From Planctomycetota bacterium (GTDB lineage Bacteria; Planctomycetota; UBA1135), in assembly GCA_027623295.1 (NCBI GenBank), contig JAQBXR010000014.1, positions 1 to 64,000 on the forward strand: a stretch of 64,000 nucleotides of DNA, written 5' to 3'. This document shows, in pieces, positions 56,803 through 64,000 of this stretch (position 1 is the stretch's first letter; each line of letters begins with the position of its first letter). The position numbers were made by a program, and so were the translations under genes. The notes beneath the pieces were generated by a model. It was not told where the DNA came from. It saw only the letters and a list, made by a program, of their open reading frames with translations, and did no database searches.

Positions 56803-57972
56803 ATGCGAATGGCCTGCACTGTTTTGAGCCTGATTGCGCTGACTTCTTCGGGGTGGGCGCAAGTGGACCCGAACGATGTGGGCCATGGCTGCCAGGTTTG
56901 CCACTTAACCGGGGTCAAGGAGTGTAAGGCGCACCCTTCGAGTTTGGCAGAAGCCGAAACCGAAGTCCTTTATTGTTCGGTCGCAAGCTCGTGTAAAGAC
57001 TGCTCCGGCGCCCTGCTGGTGGACTGCAAAAAGTGCAGCGGCGGTCCTGGCAATATCGAAATGGAAACCCGGCAGCTACGTTCCAAGCGTTTCAAAGACA
57101 GCCCGACTCCGGCGGAAGAATTATTTGAGCGCGAGTTAGTTCGGGTTGTGACCGCTCACTTCGACATCATCATTGATTGCGAGGAAATCAAAGATGGCTC
57201 GCGAAAAATGAGTGCTCATGAAGTGGCGCATGCCTTAGCTACCGAAGCCGAGAAGGCTGCAGCCCTGCTTGATGAACAGTTTGACGCCAAGCTGCATCAT
57301 TACTCGCGACGCTCCCGCATTTGGTTCTGGGGTGACCCGAAGGATCATTTACTGGTCAATCAGAAAGTCCTCGGCACCAATGATGGCGGCGCCTTCAAAT
57401 TATTTGGCCCCGACCCCGCCTATTCGGCATGGACCAAGGAACGTGGCTTAGAAAACGAGGGCATGTTAATTGTGTCGAATGGGGTACACATTGGCGTGCA
57501 TCTCCTACTGAGCAACTTGTTCCAAAACCAGTGGATTGGCAACTTCAAAGCCGGTTGGTTTGATGTCGGCGCCGCCCACTACTACGAGAACCAGCGCTTC
57601 CAGCAAGTGACGACTTATTGCATCGACGAAGCCGATGCCAACCTTGATTATGAAGACGGACGTTGGCACGTTCCGGTACGCAAGTATCTGACCAAGAATA
57701 AGGAAAGCCTGCTTCCAAACTTGCTGTCGAAGATTTCCGGCACTATGTGGGATGAAGAACATGCGCTGGCATGGAGCCTATACGACTGGGTGGCCACGGT
57801 GCACCCAGAAGCCTTGAAGCCTCTCCTTCTTGGCTACAAGGAGCGCAAGGAAACGCGTGATTTGTTCAAACAGCATCTTGGCATGACGATTCAGCAAGTA
57901 GAAGAAGCGTGGCGCACATGGGTTTTTGACACCTATCCGGTGAAGAATCCAAAGCCGCGCAAGAAGCTCTAA
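56803..57972 (+). CDS. Exported Cys-rich peptidase-MA-like protein
   Basis: 389 residues with a signal peptide (SSGWAQVD). The first ~80 residues hold paired Cys motifs (CQVCHLTGVKEC, CKDCSGALLVDCKKC) like the zinc-binding CxxC repeats of DnaJ-type fingers. The rest resembles the planctomycete peptidase-MA-like family: VVTAHFDIIIDC, HEVAHALATEAEK, VHIGVHLLLSNL, WFDVGAAHYYEN and near the end LFKQHLGMTIQQVEEAWRTWV. The classical HExxH is not evident; HEVAHA is the closest match. It is related to the broken gene at 61707 and follows the exported protein gene by ten bases. Confidence 0.7.
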   Translation: MRMACTVLSLIALTSSGWAQVDPNDVGHGCQVCHLTGVKECKAHPSSLAEAETEVLYCSVASSCKDCSGALLVDCKKCSGGPGNIEMETRQLRSKRFKDSPTPAEELFERELVRVVTAHFDIIIDCEEIKDGSRKMSAHEVAHALATEAEKAAALLDEQFDAKLHHYSRRSRIWFWGDPKDHLLVNQKVLGTNDGGAFKLFGPDPAYSAWTKERGLENEGMLIVSNGVHIGVHLLLSNLFQNQWIGNFKAGWFDVGAAHYYENQRFQQVTTYCIDEADANLDYEDGRWHVPVRKYLTKNKESLLPNLLSKISGTMWDEEHALAWSLYDWVATVHPEALKPLLLGYKERKETRDLFKQHLGMTIQQVEEAWRTWVFDTYPVKNPKPRKKL

Positions 57973-58016
57973 GCAATCATCCCGCCGAGCCAGGGTTTCT
58001 GGGACAATGATGCACG

Positions 58017-59039
58017 ATGTTGCTGCCCCTACTGCTTCTTTACACACAAAGTCCGGCTCCGGCGCCCACGCCTACCCGCACCGCTCCGCCTTTTGATCAC
58101 GTCATCCTGATTAGTGTAGATGGCCTGCGCAGCGATGCCCTGCTCATCAACGGAAGCGAAGGTCTTCCCCATTTCCAACGTTTGATGTACGGCGCGCACA
58201 CTCTGAACGCCCGATGTGATCCACATTATTCGGTGACCCTCCCCAACCACACGGACATGCTTACCGGGCGCTTGGTCAAAGGTGAAGGTGGACACGGTTG
58301 GACTTCGAATGCAACCCCACCTCCGGAAGGGATTCTGGTGAATAAAGAAGGCGGCATCTTTCAAGGCATCTACCATCAGACTTCCGCCGCCGGCATCGAC
58401 GATGCTTTCCTTGCTTCAAAACCGAAATTCTTACTCTTCACGCAAAGTTGGAATCCGACTTTTGACCTCCGCGTCATGGACGTAGTTCTGGTCAAAGACG
58501 ATGTCGAAGCCCAAATGGATTTAGTTTTCCAAATGCTCGATGAGGAGCAACACCAACGTTCCTTCACCTTTCTGCATTTACGTGGCCCCGATGATGCTGG
58601 CCATGCCGAAGGCTGGGATATGACCCCTGGATCTCATTACTTGAAGGCCGTTCAAGATGCCGACCGACAAATTGGACGCATTTTGACCTTCCTGGATGAG
58701 CACCAGGCCTTACGCAAATCTACCGCTTTAGTGGTGACGGCAGATCATGGTGGCGGCGTTCCGCATAAGAATCATCATGGGCATGGCATGATGTTGGTGA
58801 ACACCATGATTCCTTTCTTTATTGACCTTCCGGAATCCGAGCGCATAGACCTCTATCAACTTTGCGCCACCACCCGACGCGATCCAGGCATCGATCCGGT
58901 TGCAAATGATGCAGACAAACTCCCGCCGATTCGCAATGGAGACGCCGCCAACCTTTGCCTGGCGCTCTTAGGTTTAGAGTCCATCCCTGGCTCCACGGTG
59001 AACGTAGCGCAAGATTTCGTTGGCGCCCTATATCAGTGA
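58017..59039 (+). CDS. Exported alkaline phosphatase-superfamily enzyme
   Basis: 340 residues with a short signal. The nucleotide pyrophosphatase/phosphodiesterase pattern is clear: HVILISVDGLRSDAL binds metal, HYSVTLPNHTDMLTGR carries the Thr nucleophile, RGPDDAGHAEGWD and TADHGGGVPHKNHHGHG supply the remaining Asp and His ligands. It is probably a secreted phosphodiesterase or phosphatase. Its TGA stop overlaps the GTG of the glycerol kinase stub by three bases. Confidence 0.9.
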   Translation: MLLPLLLLYTQSPAPAPTPTRTAPPFDHVILISVDGLRSDALLINGSEGLPHFQRLMYGAHTLNARCDPHYSVTLPNHTDMLTGRLVKGEGGHGWTSNATPPPEGILVNKEGGIFQGIYHQTSAAGIDDAFLASKPKFLLFTQSWNPTFDLRVMDVVLVKDDVEAQMDLVFQMLDEEQHQRSFTFLHLRGPDDAGHAEGWDMTPGSHYLKAVQDADRQIGRILTFLDEHQALRKSTALVVTADHGGGVPHKNHHGHGMMLVNTMIPFFIDLPESERIDLYQLCATTRRDPGIDPVANDADKLPPIRNGDAANLCLALLGLESIPGSTVNVAQDFVGALYQ

Positions 59040-59215
59040 ACGAATCTCCGTTGTTGCTCGCCATCGATCAAGCCACCACCTCGAGTCGTGCCGTCTTATT
59101 CCGTGTCGACCAGCAACCCATCCGTAGTGCACAATGGGAACTCGCACAATCCTTCCCCCAGCCAGCCGCGATCAGCGATAGGCACTCTGGGGCAACGCTG
59201 TTTCGCGTACACTAA
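59036..59215 (+). pseudogene. Glycerol kinase N-terminal stub
   Basis: A GTG at 59036, overlapping the upstream stop, opens 59 residues: LLLAIDQATTSSRAVLFRVD and QWELAQSFPQP match the very start of glycerol kinase (canonical DQGTTSSRAILF and FPQPGWVEHDP). The similarity stops right after FPQP and the frame ends at 59213-59215, seven bases before the next gene. The other ~440 residues are missing. It looks like a deletion that fused the gene start to the leader of the sulfatase-like gene. Confidence 0.8.
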
Positions 59216-59222
59216 GTAGTTC

Positions 59223-61301
59223 ATGAGCGAAATCCGCCTGCGCAACGCCATCCTCACGTCGATTAAACGCACGTGGTGGCTGGTTGCGGTCTTGCTCATC
59301 CTGATGAGTGGATTCCGTCTGCTTTTCACCGTGCAATTCGCGCACCCTGAAATTTGGAGCGAGTTCCTCAACTCCCTCCCGATGGCCTTTACATTTGGCG
59401 CCCTCCATGACTTGCGCATTCTCCTTATCTTCGCGCTACCACCTACCTTCTCTTTGCTGTGGATGCGCGACCGCACCCTCGACCGCTGGAAGAGTTGGCT
59501 GCACCGAACTTCCATTTATTGGTTTCTTGGCATCTCGGCCATCGTCATTGTGCTGGCCGGGGAGCAAATCTATTACTCCTACTTCCGCACACGCTTTAAC
59601 ATTCTCGCTTTCGGCGCGATCGAAGATGATGTGGGAGCTGTCCTTGCAAGTGCCTGGCAAACCTATCCGCTACTGCTCTATTTGAGCGTCGGGTTAGTGC
59701 TGGAGTATTTCGTGCTGCGCATCATCCGCCGCGCGTTTCATTTCACGAGTTTTCTGCACGCCGCCAAGGCTCCTCAAGCCCATGAAGTCGAACGCGCGCT
59801 GAACTGGCATCTCGCAACCCACACTGGGCTCACCGTTCTACTTTGTTTACTGCCGCTGACTCCCATCTTTGTGAGCCTAGACGACGAGTATTCTCAAACT
59901 GCTTTTGTACGCAGCATTCCTGAAAACGGAGTAGAGAAACTCGCGGAAACCATGTGGACGCGCTTCAATGAGGAGCCGTTGTCTACTGCAAAGCAATATG
60001 GCTTTGAAGCGGACGCGCAATCCGCGATTGAGGCCTTTACCAACCAGCAAAGCGCCACCGATCAGGGGCCATTCTTCCAACGCCTGCCGCTGCAAGCCAT
60101 GCAGCCGACTCCAAAGATCGACCAGCCCCCTCACGTGGTACTCGTCGTTTTGGAGAGTTTCGCCACGCACCTGCTGCAGTACCAATCGCCCGAGTTTGAC
60201 ATTCTCGGACCGGCAAAGACCTATTTTGAAAAAGGCATTTTGTATGAGAGATTCCTGCCTTGCGACAACATTTCCATCGGCACCATTTTGGGCATCACGC
60301 TCAACCTTCCGTATCGACCGAATACCAAGCACCTATCGCAATCCGACCAAAAGTCGCGCAGCTATCCGAGCAGCATGGCGAAATTGTTTGGTGACCGCGG
60401 CTATGACACGGCTTTCTATTACGGTGGCCCCTCCGACTGGCGTGAGTTAGATCAGTTTTTGCCAAACCAAGGATTCGAAGAGATCTTAGGCATGGAAGAC
60501 CTCATCGAGCGTTATCAATTGGATCTTGAAATCGATGGCGGCCCTTGGGGTGTGTGGGATGAATACCTTTTCCGCGCAGTGACGGAACGCTTAAGCAAGG
60601 CGGACAAACCGGTCTTCATGGTCATCTTTTCCACCACCAATCATTCGCCGCATCGTCTTCCCGCAGACTGGCGTGCCAAAAAGTTAACCCCGCCGGGACG
60701 ATTGCTAGCGCGTACCGGTCCGCTCAATGAAGTGCAGAACGCACAGGTCGAAACTTATCGCTATGCCACCTATCAACTTGGCCTTTGGCTCGATGGACTA
60801 AAGGACGCTAGCCTCGATCAACGAACCATTATTGGCGTCACCGGCGACCACACTGCTGGCATGGGAATCCCGTTTTCACGTCGGGAATTGCTCCTGCAAC
60901 GCGCCGTCCCATTCCTCCTCCTAATGCCCGACCTTATCGCCAATCAGTTTCAAGCCGATCCACTCACTCCTGGATCGCACAAAGATATTGCGCCAACTTT
61001 ATTCCACGCAGCAGGCTTGGGGCCTTATGGCTACCGCGGTTTAGGCACTAGCTTGCTCGCGCCAAATGCACGCCACCTCGGCTTCAATTCCTCTGGATTA
61101 ATCCTCACTCCACAAGGTGCCGTGCGCATTCACCAAGATGGCTTTGACGCCATGCGTTGGAAAAAGGACTCCCTTGAGCTTGAACCCAGTCAAAGCAATC
61201 TTGAAGATGAGTCCGCTCTAAGAACCTATCAGGCCGCCTTAGCTCTCACCGATTGGCTCATCTATGGGGATTCGCCAAATCCGAGCGAAAGCGGAAACTA
61301 A
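59223..61301 (+). CDS. LTA-synthase-like membrane sulfatase/phosphotransferase
   Basis: 692 residues. About five N-terminal membrane helices (WWLVAVLLILMSGFRLLF, ALPPTFSLLWM, SAIVIVLAGEQIYY, LLYLSVGLVLEYFVL, GLTVLLCLLPL) carry an extracellular sulfatase-fold domain from residue ~300 (VVLVVLESFATHLLQYQSPEFD, FLPCDNISIGTILGITLNLP with the nucleophile Thr region, FSTTNHSPHRLP, GDHTAGMG). The layout matches LtaS/OpgB-type phosphoglycerol transferases. It could modify surface glycans or lipids with phosphoglycerol. Confidence 0.88.
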   Translation: MSEIRLRNAILTSIKRTWWLVAVLLILMSGFRLLFTVQFAHPEIWSEFLNSLPMAFTFGALHDLRILLIFALPPTFSLLWMRDRTLDRWKSWLHRTSIYWFLGISAIVIVLAGEQIYYSYFRTRFNILAFGAIEDDVGAVLASAWQTYPLLLYLSVGLVLEYFVLRIIRRAFHFTSFLHAAKAPQAHEVERALNWHLATHTGLTVLLCLLPLTPIFVSLDDEYSQTAFVRSIPENGVEKLAETMWTRFNEEPLSTAKQYGFEADAQSAIEAFTNQQSATDQGPFFQRLPLQAMQPTPKIDQPPHVVLVVLESFATHLLQYQSPEFDILGPAKTYFEKGILYERFLPCDNISIGTILGITLNLPYRPNTKHLSQSDQKSRSYPSSMAKLFGDRGYDTAFYYGGPSDWRELDQFLPNQGFEEILGMEDLIERYQLDLEIDGGPWGVWDEYLFRAVTERLSKADKPVFMVIFSTTNHSPHRLPADWRAKKLTPPGRLLARTGPLNEVQNAQVETYRYATYQLGLWLDGLKDASLDQRTIIGVTGDHTAGMGIPFSRRELLLQRAVPFLLLMPDLIANQFQADPLTPGSHKDIAPTLFHAAGLGPYGYRGLGTSLLAPNARHLGFNSSGLILTPQGAVRIHQDGFDAMRWKKDSLELEPSQSNLEDESALRTYQAALALTDWLIYGDSPNPSESGN

Positions 61302-61390
61302 ACAAATTCCCCCGTTTTTTTGCTTTTACCCGGCATACGCCATTAAAAGTGAAAGCAACTCTTTGTCTTCATGCGGCCCCACTTTCTGTC

Positions 61391-61717
61391 ATGAAAAAAT
61401 TCCTACTCTTTTTAACCTCTCTGGCGGGAGTCCTTCTCTTAGCCAGCGCAGCCTCTGCAGCCGGGTTCCCTGCAGATCAATGCGGCGGGTACGGCGGTCC
61501 GCCACCACCACCGCCTCCTGGCCCTTCTTACCCTATTGGCCGCGGCACCACCATTGCGACTCCAAGCACGCCATCCACTCCGTCGGCTCCTAGTCGGCCT
61601 TCGACACCCTCGACACCGACAAGCCCAACCGGTCCTGCTAGCCCAGCAAGTCCTATGACACCGGGAGGCCCTGCAACTCCTGGCGCTGCGCAAGTTAATT
61701 CCAAACGTGCCGCGTAA
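61391..61717 (+). pseudogene. Truncated Cys paralogue of the Sec-Sec exported protein
   Basis: ATG 61391 gives a signal peptide ending SAASAAGF, then ADQ-C-GGYGGP, then a Pro/Ser/Thr-rich linker with many PSTP repeats, ending at TAA 61715 after 108 residues. The arrangement signal, Q-C-GG-x-GGP, Pro-rich linker is the same as in the intact gene at 62664, where the Cys is replaced by two TGA codons. The thioredoxin-like and coiled-coil parts are missing. The sequence runs in a different frame into the remnant at 61707. It is read here as a deletion-fused remnant; a short functional protein cannot be excluded. Confidence 0.65.
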
Positions 61718-62590
61718 GGTCAAGGTTTACGACCCTTGGCTGCGCATGCACCTTACTGCTTTACGCGCGGAGCAACTCTATGCGCAAATGGAGGAGCTGC
61801 TGCAAATCACACCGAACGATTTCCCTGACCCCACCGTCCCCCTTGCAGAACGCGAATCGGAGTTGGGGCCTTACCTCGGTTTGCAAAACAAATTCACCAT
61901 TTTGCTCTCAGGTAAAAAGAGCACTCTGGAACGCTATCAAGCCACCTTCTGCGCTTATCAAGTGGAAGGCATCGTCATGTATTACTTTCTGGACTCGGAA
62001 GTATTAATGCTCGGCTTGGCATCAGAGCAAGATGGAATGGCATCCGACACCGCCCTGCATTGCATGTTGCACTATGGCTTGTCCGTAAATCTATTAAACG
62101 GCTTCCTCACATTCCGCCACAGTATGCCTGCCTGGTTGAGTGTTGGCATCGCTCATGGTAATGCACGCCTGATTGACCACAAACGCAACTACTTCGGTCA
62201 GCAACGCGCCTTCGGGGCCGACGACAAGAAGATTTGGGATTGGGAAGTGCGGGTGCGTTGACGGGTTCAAAACGAGGCCGACCCAACCTTTGAGGAAATA
62301 ATCGCATGGGAGAATCACGCCGCACTCTCCTTCACCGACAGCATGATTGCCTGGGCGCGTGTGGATTTCCTAAAAAAGGAGTACCCCCATGAACTCGCGG
62401 AATTCCTTCGCGTAGTCAAGGCTCCCTTCCCTTCCGGAGTCGAAGTGACCCCAGAACTGCTCTAAACCCATCAAATTGAGGCTTTTCGCGCTACGCTTGG
62501 CATGAAACCAGAGGAATTCGACACGATTTGGCGTTACTTGGGTCCTCAAAAACTACCGGAAAAAGTAGCGAAACCTAGCATTTTCCTTCC
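61680..62590 (+). pseudogene. Peptidase-MA-like protein remnant with two in-frame stops
   Basis: Frame 0 is protein-like from about 61680 (RKLIPNVPRKVKVYDPWLR) and gives DTALHCMLHYGLSVNLL and MPAWLSVGIAHGNARL, as in the exported MA-peptidase-like family. A TGA at 62259-62261 falls where relatives have a basic residue (RVR-stop-RVQNEADP), consistent with CGA to TGA. A TAA at 62463-62465 (ELL-stop-THQIEAFRATLGM) fits CAA to TAA. Similarity continues to GMKPEEFDTIWRYLG before fading near 62575. The N-terminal half of the family is absent. The first open piece from GTG 61707 is 184 residues. Confidence 0.75.
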
Positions 62591-62663
62591 TTTTCAGGTT
62601 ATCTGTCGCCCACGCCTGGTAAAGTCAACCAACCCCTGTCCCTCACGTTAGGACACCACACAC

Positions 62664-63665
62664 ATGAGTAAAATCTTTGCAGTCATTCTTTCTGTTGCAG
62701 CAGTAGCCGCTTTCACGGCTCCGCTTGCAGCTTCACCTCAATGATGAGGTGGTGGCGGCCCCCGTGGCGGGGCCGGCTATGGAGGACCTAGTGATACCAC
62801 AGGTCCTGGAGGTGCTGGTCCAGCAACTCCGTCAACACCCTCCTCTCCAGCAACTCCAGCTGGACCGACCACTCCTGGTGCAGGCGCAGGCCCAGCATCT
62901 GGTGGCGGAGCAGCGCTTCCAACCGAGCACGGCAAAACGGCAAAGACCTTGCTGAAGATGAAGTGGGACTACCCAGTCCACAACTTGATCGACGTCAATG
63001 CAGACCACTCCTCGGGCACCGTGGCAAAAGCCATGCGTGTTGCCTTGGACGCGCAGGTTGCTTTCTACACGCTTGCAGGTGATTCGCGCAAACCACTTTT
63101 GGTTCTACGCGAATGCCGTCTCTGTAACGGCACCGACGATGCCCTCCTGTCTCGCGCAGGCAGCAATGAGCGTACGCTCATTATGGCTCGCTGGTTCCAT
63201 TGCGTGAAGATGCCTATCGAAGTACTGGAAGAGGATCATCCTTTCACCAAGGTGTTCGAGGAAGAGCATCCTCCTCACTTATTCCTAGCTCGCTGGGACG
63301 GTAGCAATCCAATGCCTCTACGTGGCGATTTGTCGCGTACGGAACTTTGGGGCAACATGTACACCATGTTGGAGTCCGAGTACAAGAAGGATGCGGAAAA
63401 GGCAGTCAAAGAGATTGAGAAGATTCTTGCTCAGTACGACATGATTGACGAGAAAATCGCACGCCTTGAAATTGCGATTGACGATGAGATCGAACGTCGT
63501 GGACCTGAATCCAAAGGCCTAAAGAAGATGCGTCAGCAACTGGAAGAAGCTCAGGCGGACATGGTCAACTTGAAGGAGAAGGAAGCCAAGCTTTCCATGT
63601 TGGACCTTAAGCCCCTCAAGGAAGAGCCTGCTTTTGACATCTCTCAGCCTCACGTCGGCAAGTAG
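62664..63665 (+). CDS. Exported thioredoxin-like/coiled-coil selenoprotein with Sec-Sec
   Basis: 333 residues if the adjacent TGA codons at 62742-62744 and 62745-62747 are read as Sec (residues 27 and 28). ATG 62664 opens a signal peptide ending LAASPQ, then U-U-GGGGPRGGAGYGGP, then a Pro/Gly/Thr linker to ~90. Residues ~100-235 look thioredoxin-like (QVAFYTLAGDSRKPLLVLRECRLC with C151-x2-C154, and WFHCVKMP). Residues ~240-310 are a charged coiled coil. The upstream paralogue has Cys at the Sec-Sec position, and the frame is open throughout otherwise. A strong hairpin follows the TGA pair. A routine gene call would begin near 62949 and miss the first 95 residues. Function: an envelope redox protein, by inference. 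Confidence 0.85.
62756..62775 (+). promoter_or_regulatory. Candidate bacterial SECIS hairpin (Sec-Sec gene)
   Basis: CGGCCCC (62756-62762) and GGGGCCG (62769-62775) form a perfect seven-base stem with loop CGTGGC. The loop begins 16 bases after the second TGA and 19 after the first, in the range for bacterial SECIS. The tip again contains CCGTG. Confidence 0.68.
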
Positions 63666-63680
63666 CCGACCATAAAGAAA

Positions 63681-63714
63681 CGTCGTCGGGCCTAGGCTCG
63701 GCGGCGTTTTTTTT
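63681..63714 (+). terminator. Rho-independent terminator after Sec-Sec gene
   Basis: CGTCGTCGGGCC (63681-63692) and GGCTCGGCGGCG (63695-63706) pair almost fully (G-T pairs included), followed by eight T. Confidence 0.93.
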
Positions 63715-63779
63715 GGTATTCCCGTATACCAACCTTACGAAACCCTTATAAAGAAAGTCTCTGCGCCCCCAACTCGCTG

Positions 63780-64000
63780 ATGATCCACCGCTTCACACTC
63801 CTCCTCCTCGCCTTCAGCCTCGCACTCGCTCCCCTTTCTGCCCAAAAAGACAAGGACAAGGACAAGGAAGAGGACAAAGAGTGGTTAGAAGATCCCTATT
63901 CTGAAAACGACGCAGCGGTTCTGGCCGCCGCCGGCATTGTCGACATGGGACGCTTTCATTGGGCGGACAACCACAGCACCGCCGACATTGATGAAGCCAT
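63780..64000 (+). CDS. Exported peptidase-MA-like family protein, partial
   Basis: ATG 63780 opens a signal peptide (LALAPLSAQ), followed by an Asp/Lys/Glu-rich stretch and DPYSENDAAVLAAAGIVDMGRFHWADNHSTADID. In my experience this block marks the N-terminus of the planctomycete family whose middle and end are seen in the broken gene at 61707. The gene runs off the right edge after 73 residues. Its position after the Sec-Sec gene mirrors the order of the two upstream remnants. Confidence 0.75.
   Translation, partial: MIHRFTLLLLAFSLALAPLSAQKDKDKDKEEDKEWLEDPYSENDAAVLAAAGIVDMGRFHWADNHSTADIDEA

Noticed and set aside
62259-62261. A fourth selenocysteine in the peptidase-MA-like frame
   Set aside because: The expected residue is basic, no CCGTG-type hairpin follows, and a TAA further on also interrupts the same homology, so pseudogene decay explains both.
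1-64000. Reassignment of TGA to an amino acid across the genome
   Set aside because: Many intact genes end in TGA (for example those ending at 14368, 15681, 35645, 43191 and 59039), so TGA works as a stop. Only specific TGA codons with hairpins look recoded.
1-64000. tRNA-Sec, other tRNA genes, CRISPR arrays and insertion sequences
   Set aside because: Looked for T-loop signatures, regular direct repeats and transposase motifs by eye and found none; a covariance-model scan was not possible.

Overview
The window looks like chromosomal DNA of a marine-type planctomycete or a close relative, probably from an environmental genome. Supporting traits are: many large exported proteins that end in a loosely related ~90-residue beta-rich module, FG-GAP/ASPIC proteins, an ECF sigma factor welded to a membrane anchor and a large extracytoplasmic part, a second ECF sigma factor with a Cys-containing tail, MA-type peptidase-like proteins, SMUG1-type uracil glycosylase and IcmF. 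The taxonomic call is an inference from gene content. No tRNA, rRNA, CRISPR array, phage or intact transposon was seen. Layout: 1-4254 holds a DUF2779 nuclease-like gene cut by the window edge, a CPA2 antiporter, a CNNM/CBS protein and two broken exported-protein remnants. 4255-11147 is a minus-strand heavy-metal RND efflux operon (outer-membrane factor, pump, adaptor) preceded by a His-rich exported protein. 11310-20780 carries a thioredoxin-fold selenoprotein, an ECF sigma factor, a Tat-exported sugar isomerase-like protein with a hydrolase, a frameshifted ASPIC protein, a cytochrome b562/cytochrome c-DUF2231 pair, a sulfate-exporter/cysteine-dioxygenase pair and asd. 20790-27802 is PerM, SAM-I riboswitch-controlled metH, and speA. 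28163-42720 contains the membrane-tethered sigma factor, TraB, a class V aminotransferase, a lipoprotein HMA selenoprotein, a symporter remnant, an M28 peptidase, PepE, DoxX, a sugar dehydrogenase, MsrB, PrmA and Nth. 42787-46649 is a MerR-icmF operon. 46740-64000 has giant exported proteins, repair genes (SMUG1, xth), phosphatase/sulfatase-type enzymes, a glycerol kinase stub, and a tandemly duplicated locus. The main discovery is three separate genes interrupted by in-frame TGA codons that are best read as selenocysteine: a thioredoxin with U-x-x-C (11310-12317), a lipoprotein HMA metal-binding domain with two Sec in the metal motif (33258-33602), and an exported thioredoxin-like/coiled-coil protein with two adjacent Sec codons (62664-63665). 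Each has a hairpin downstream of the TGA whose tip contains CCGTG, at roughly the spacing known for bacterial SECIS elements. TGA is also an ordinary stop in many intact genes here, so this is recoding rather than a changed code. The selenocysteine machinery genes (selA, selB, selC, selD) are not in the window. Near the right end, the Sec-Sec gene and its downstream neighbour appear to be the intact copy of a duplicated gene pair. The other copy, with Cys instead of Sec-Sec, has decayed through a fusion/frameshift and two nonsense mutations.
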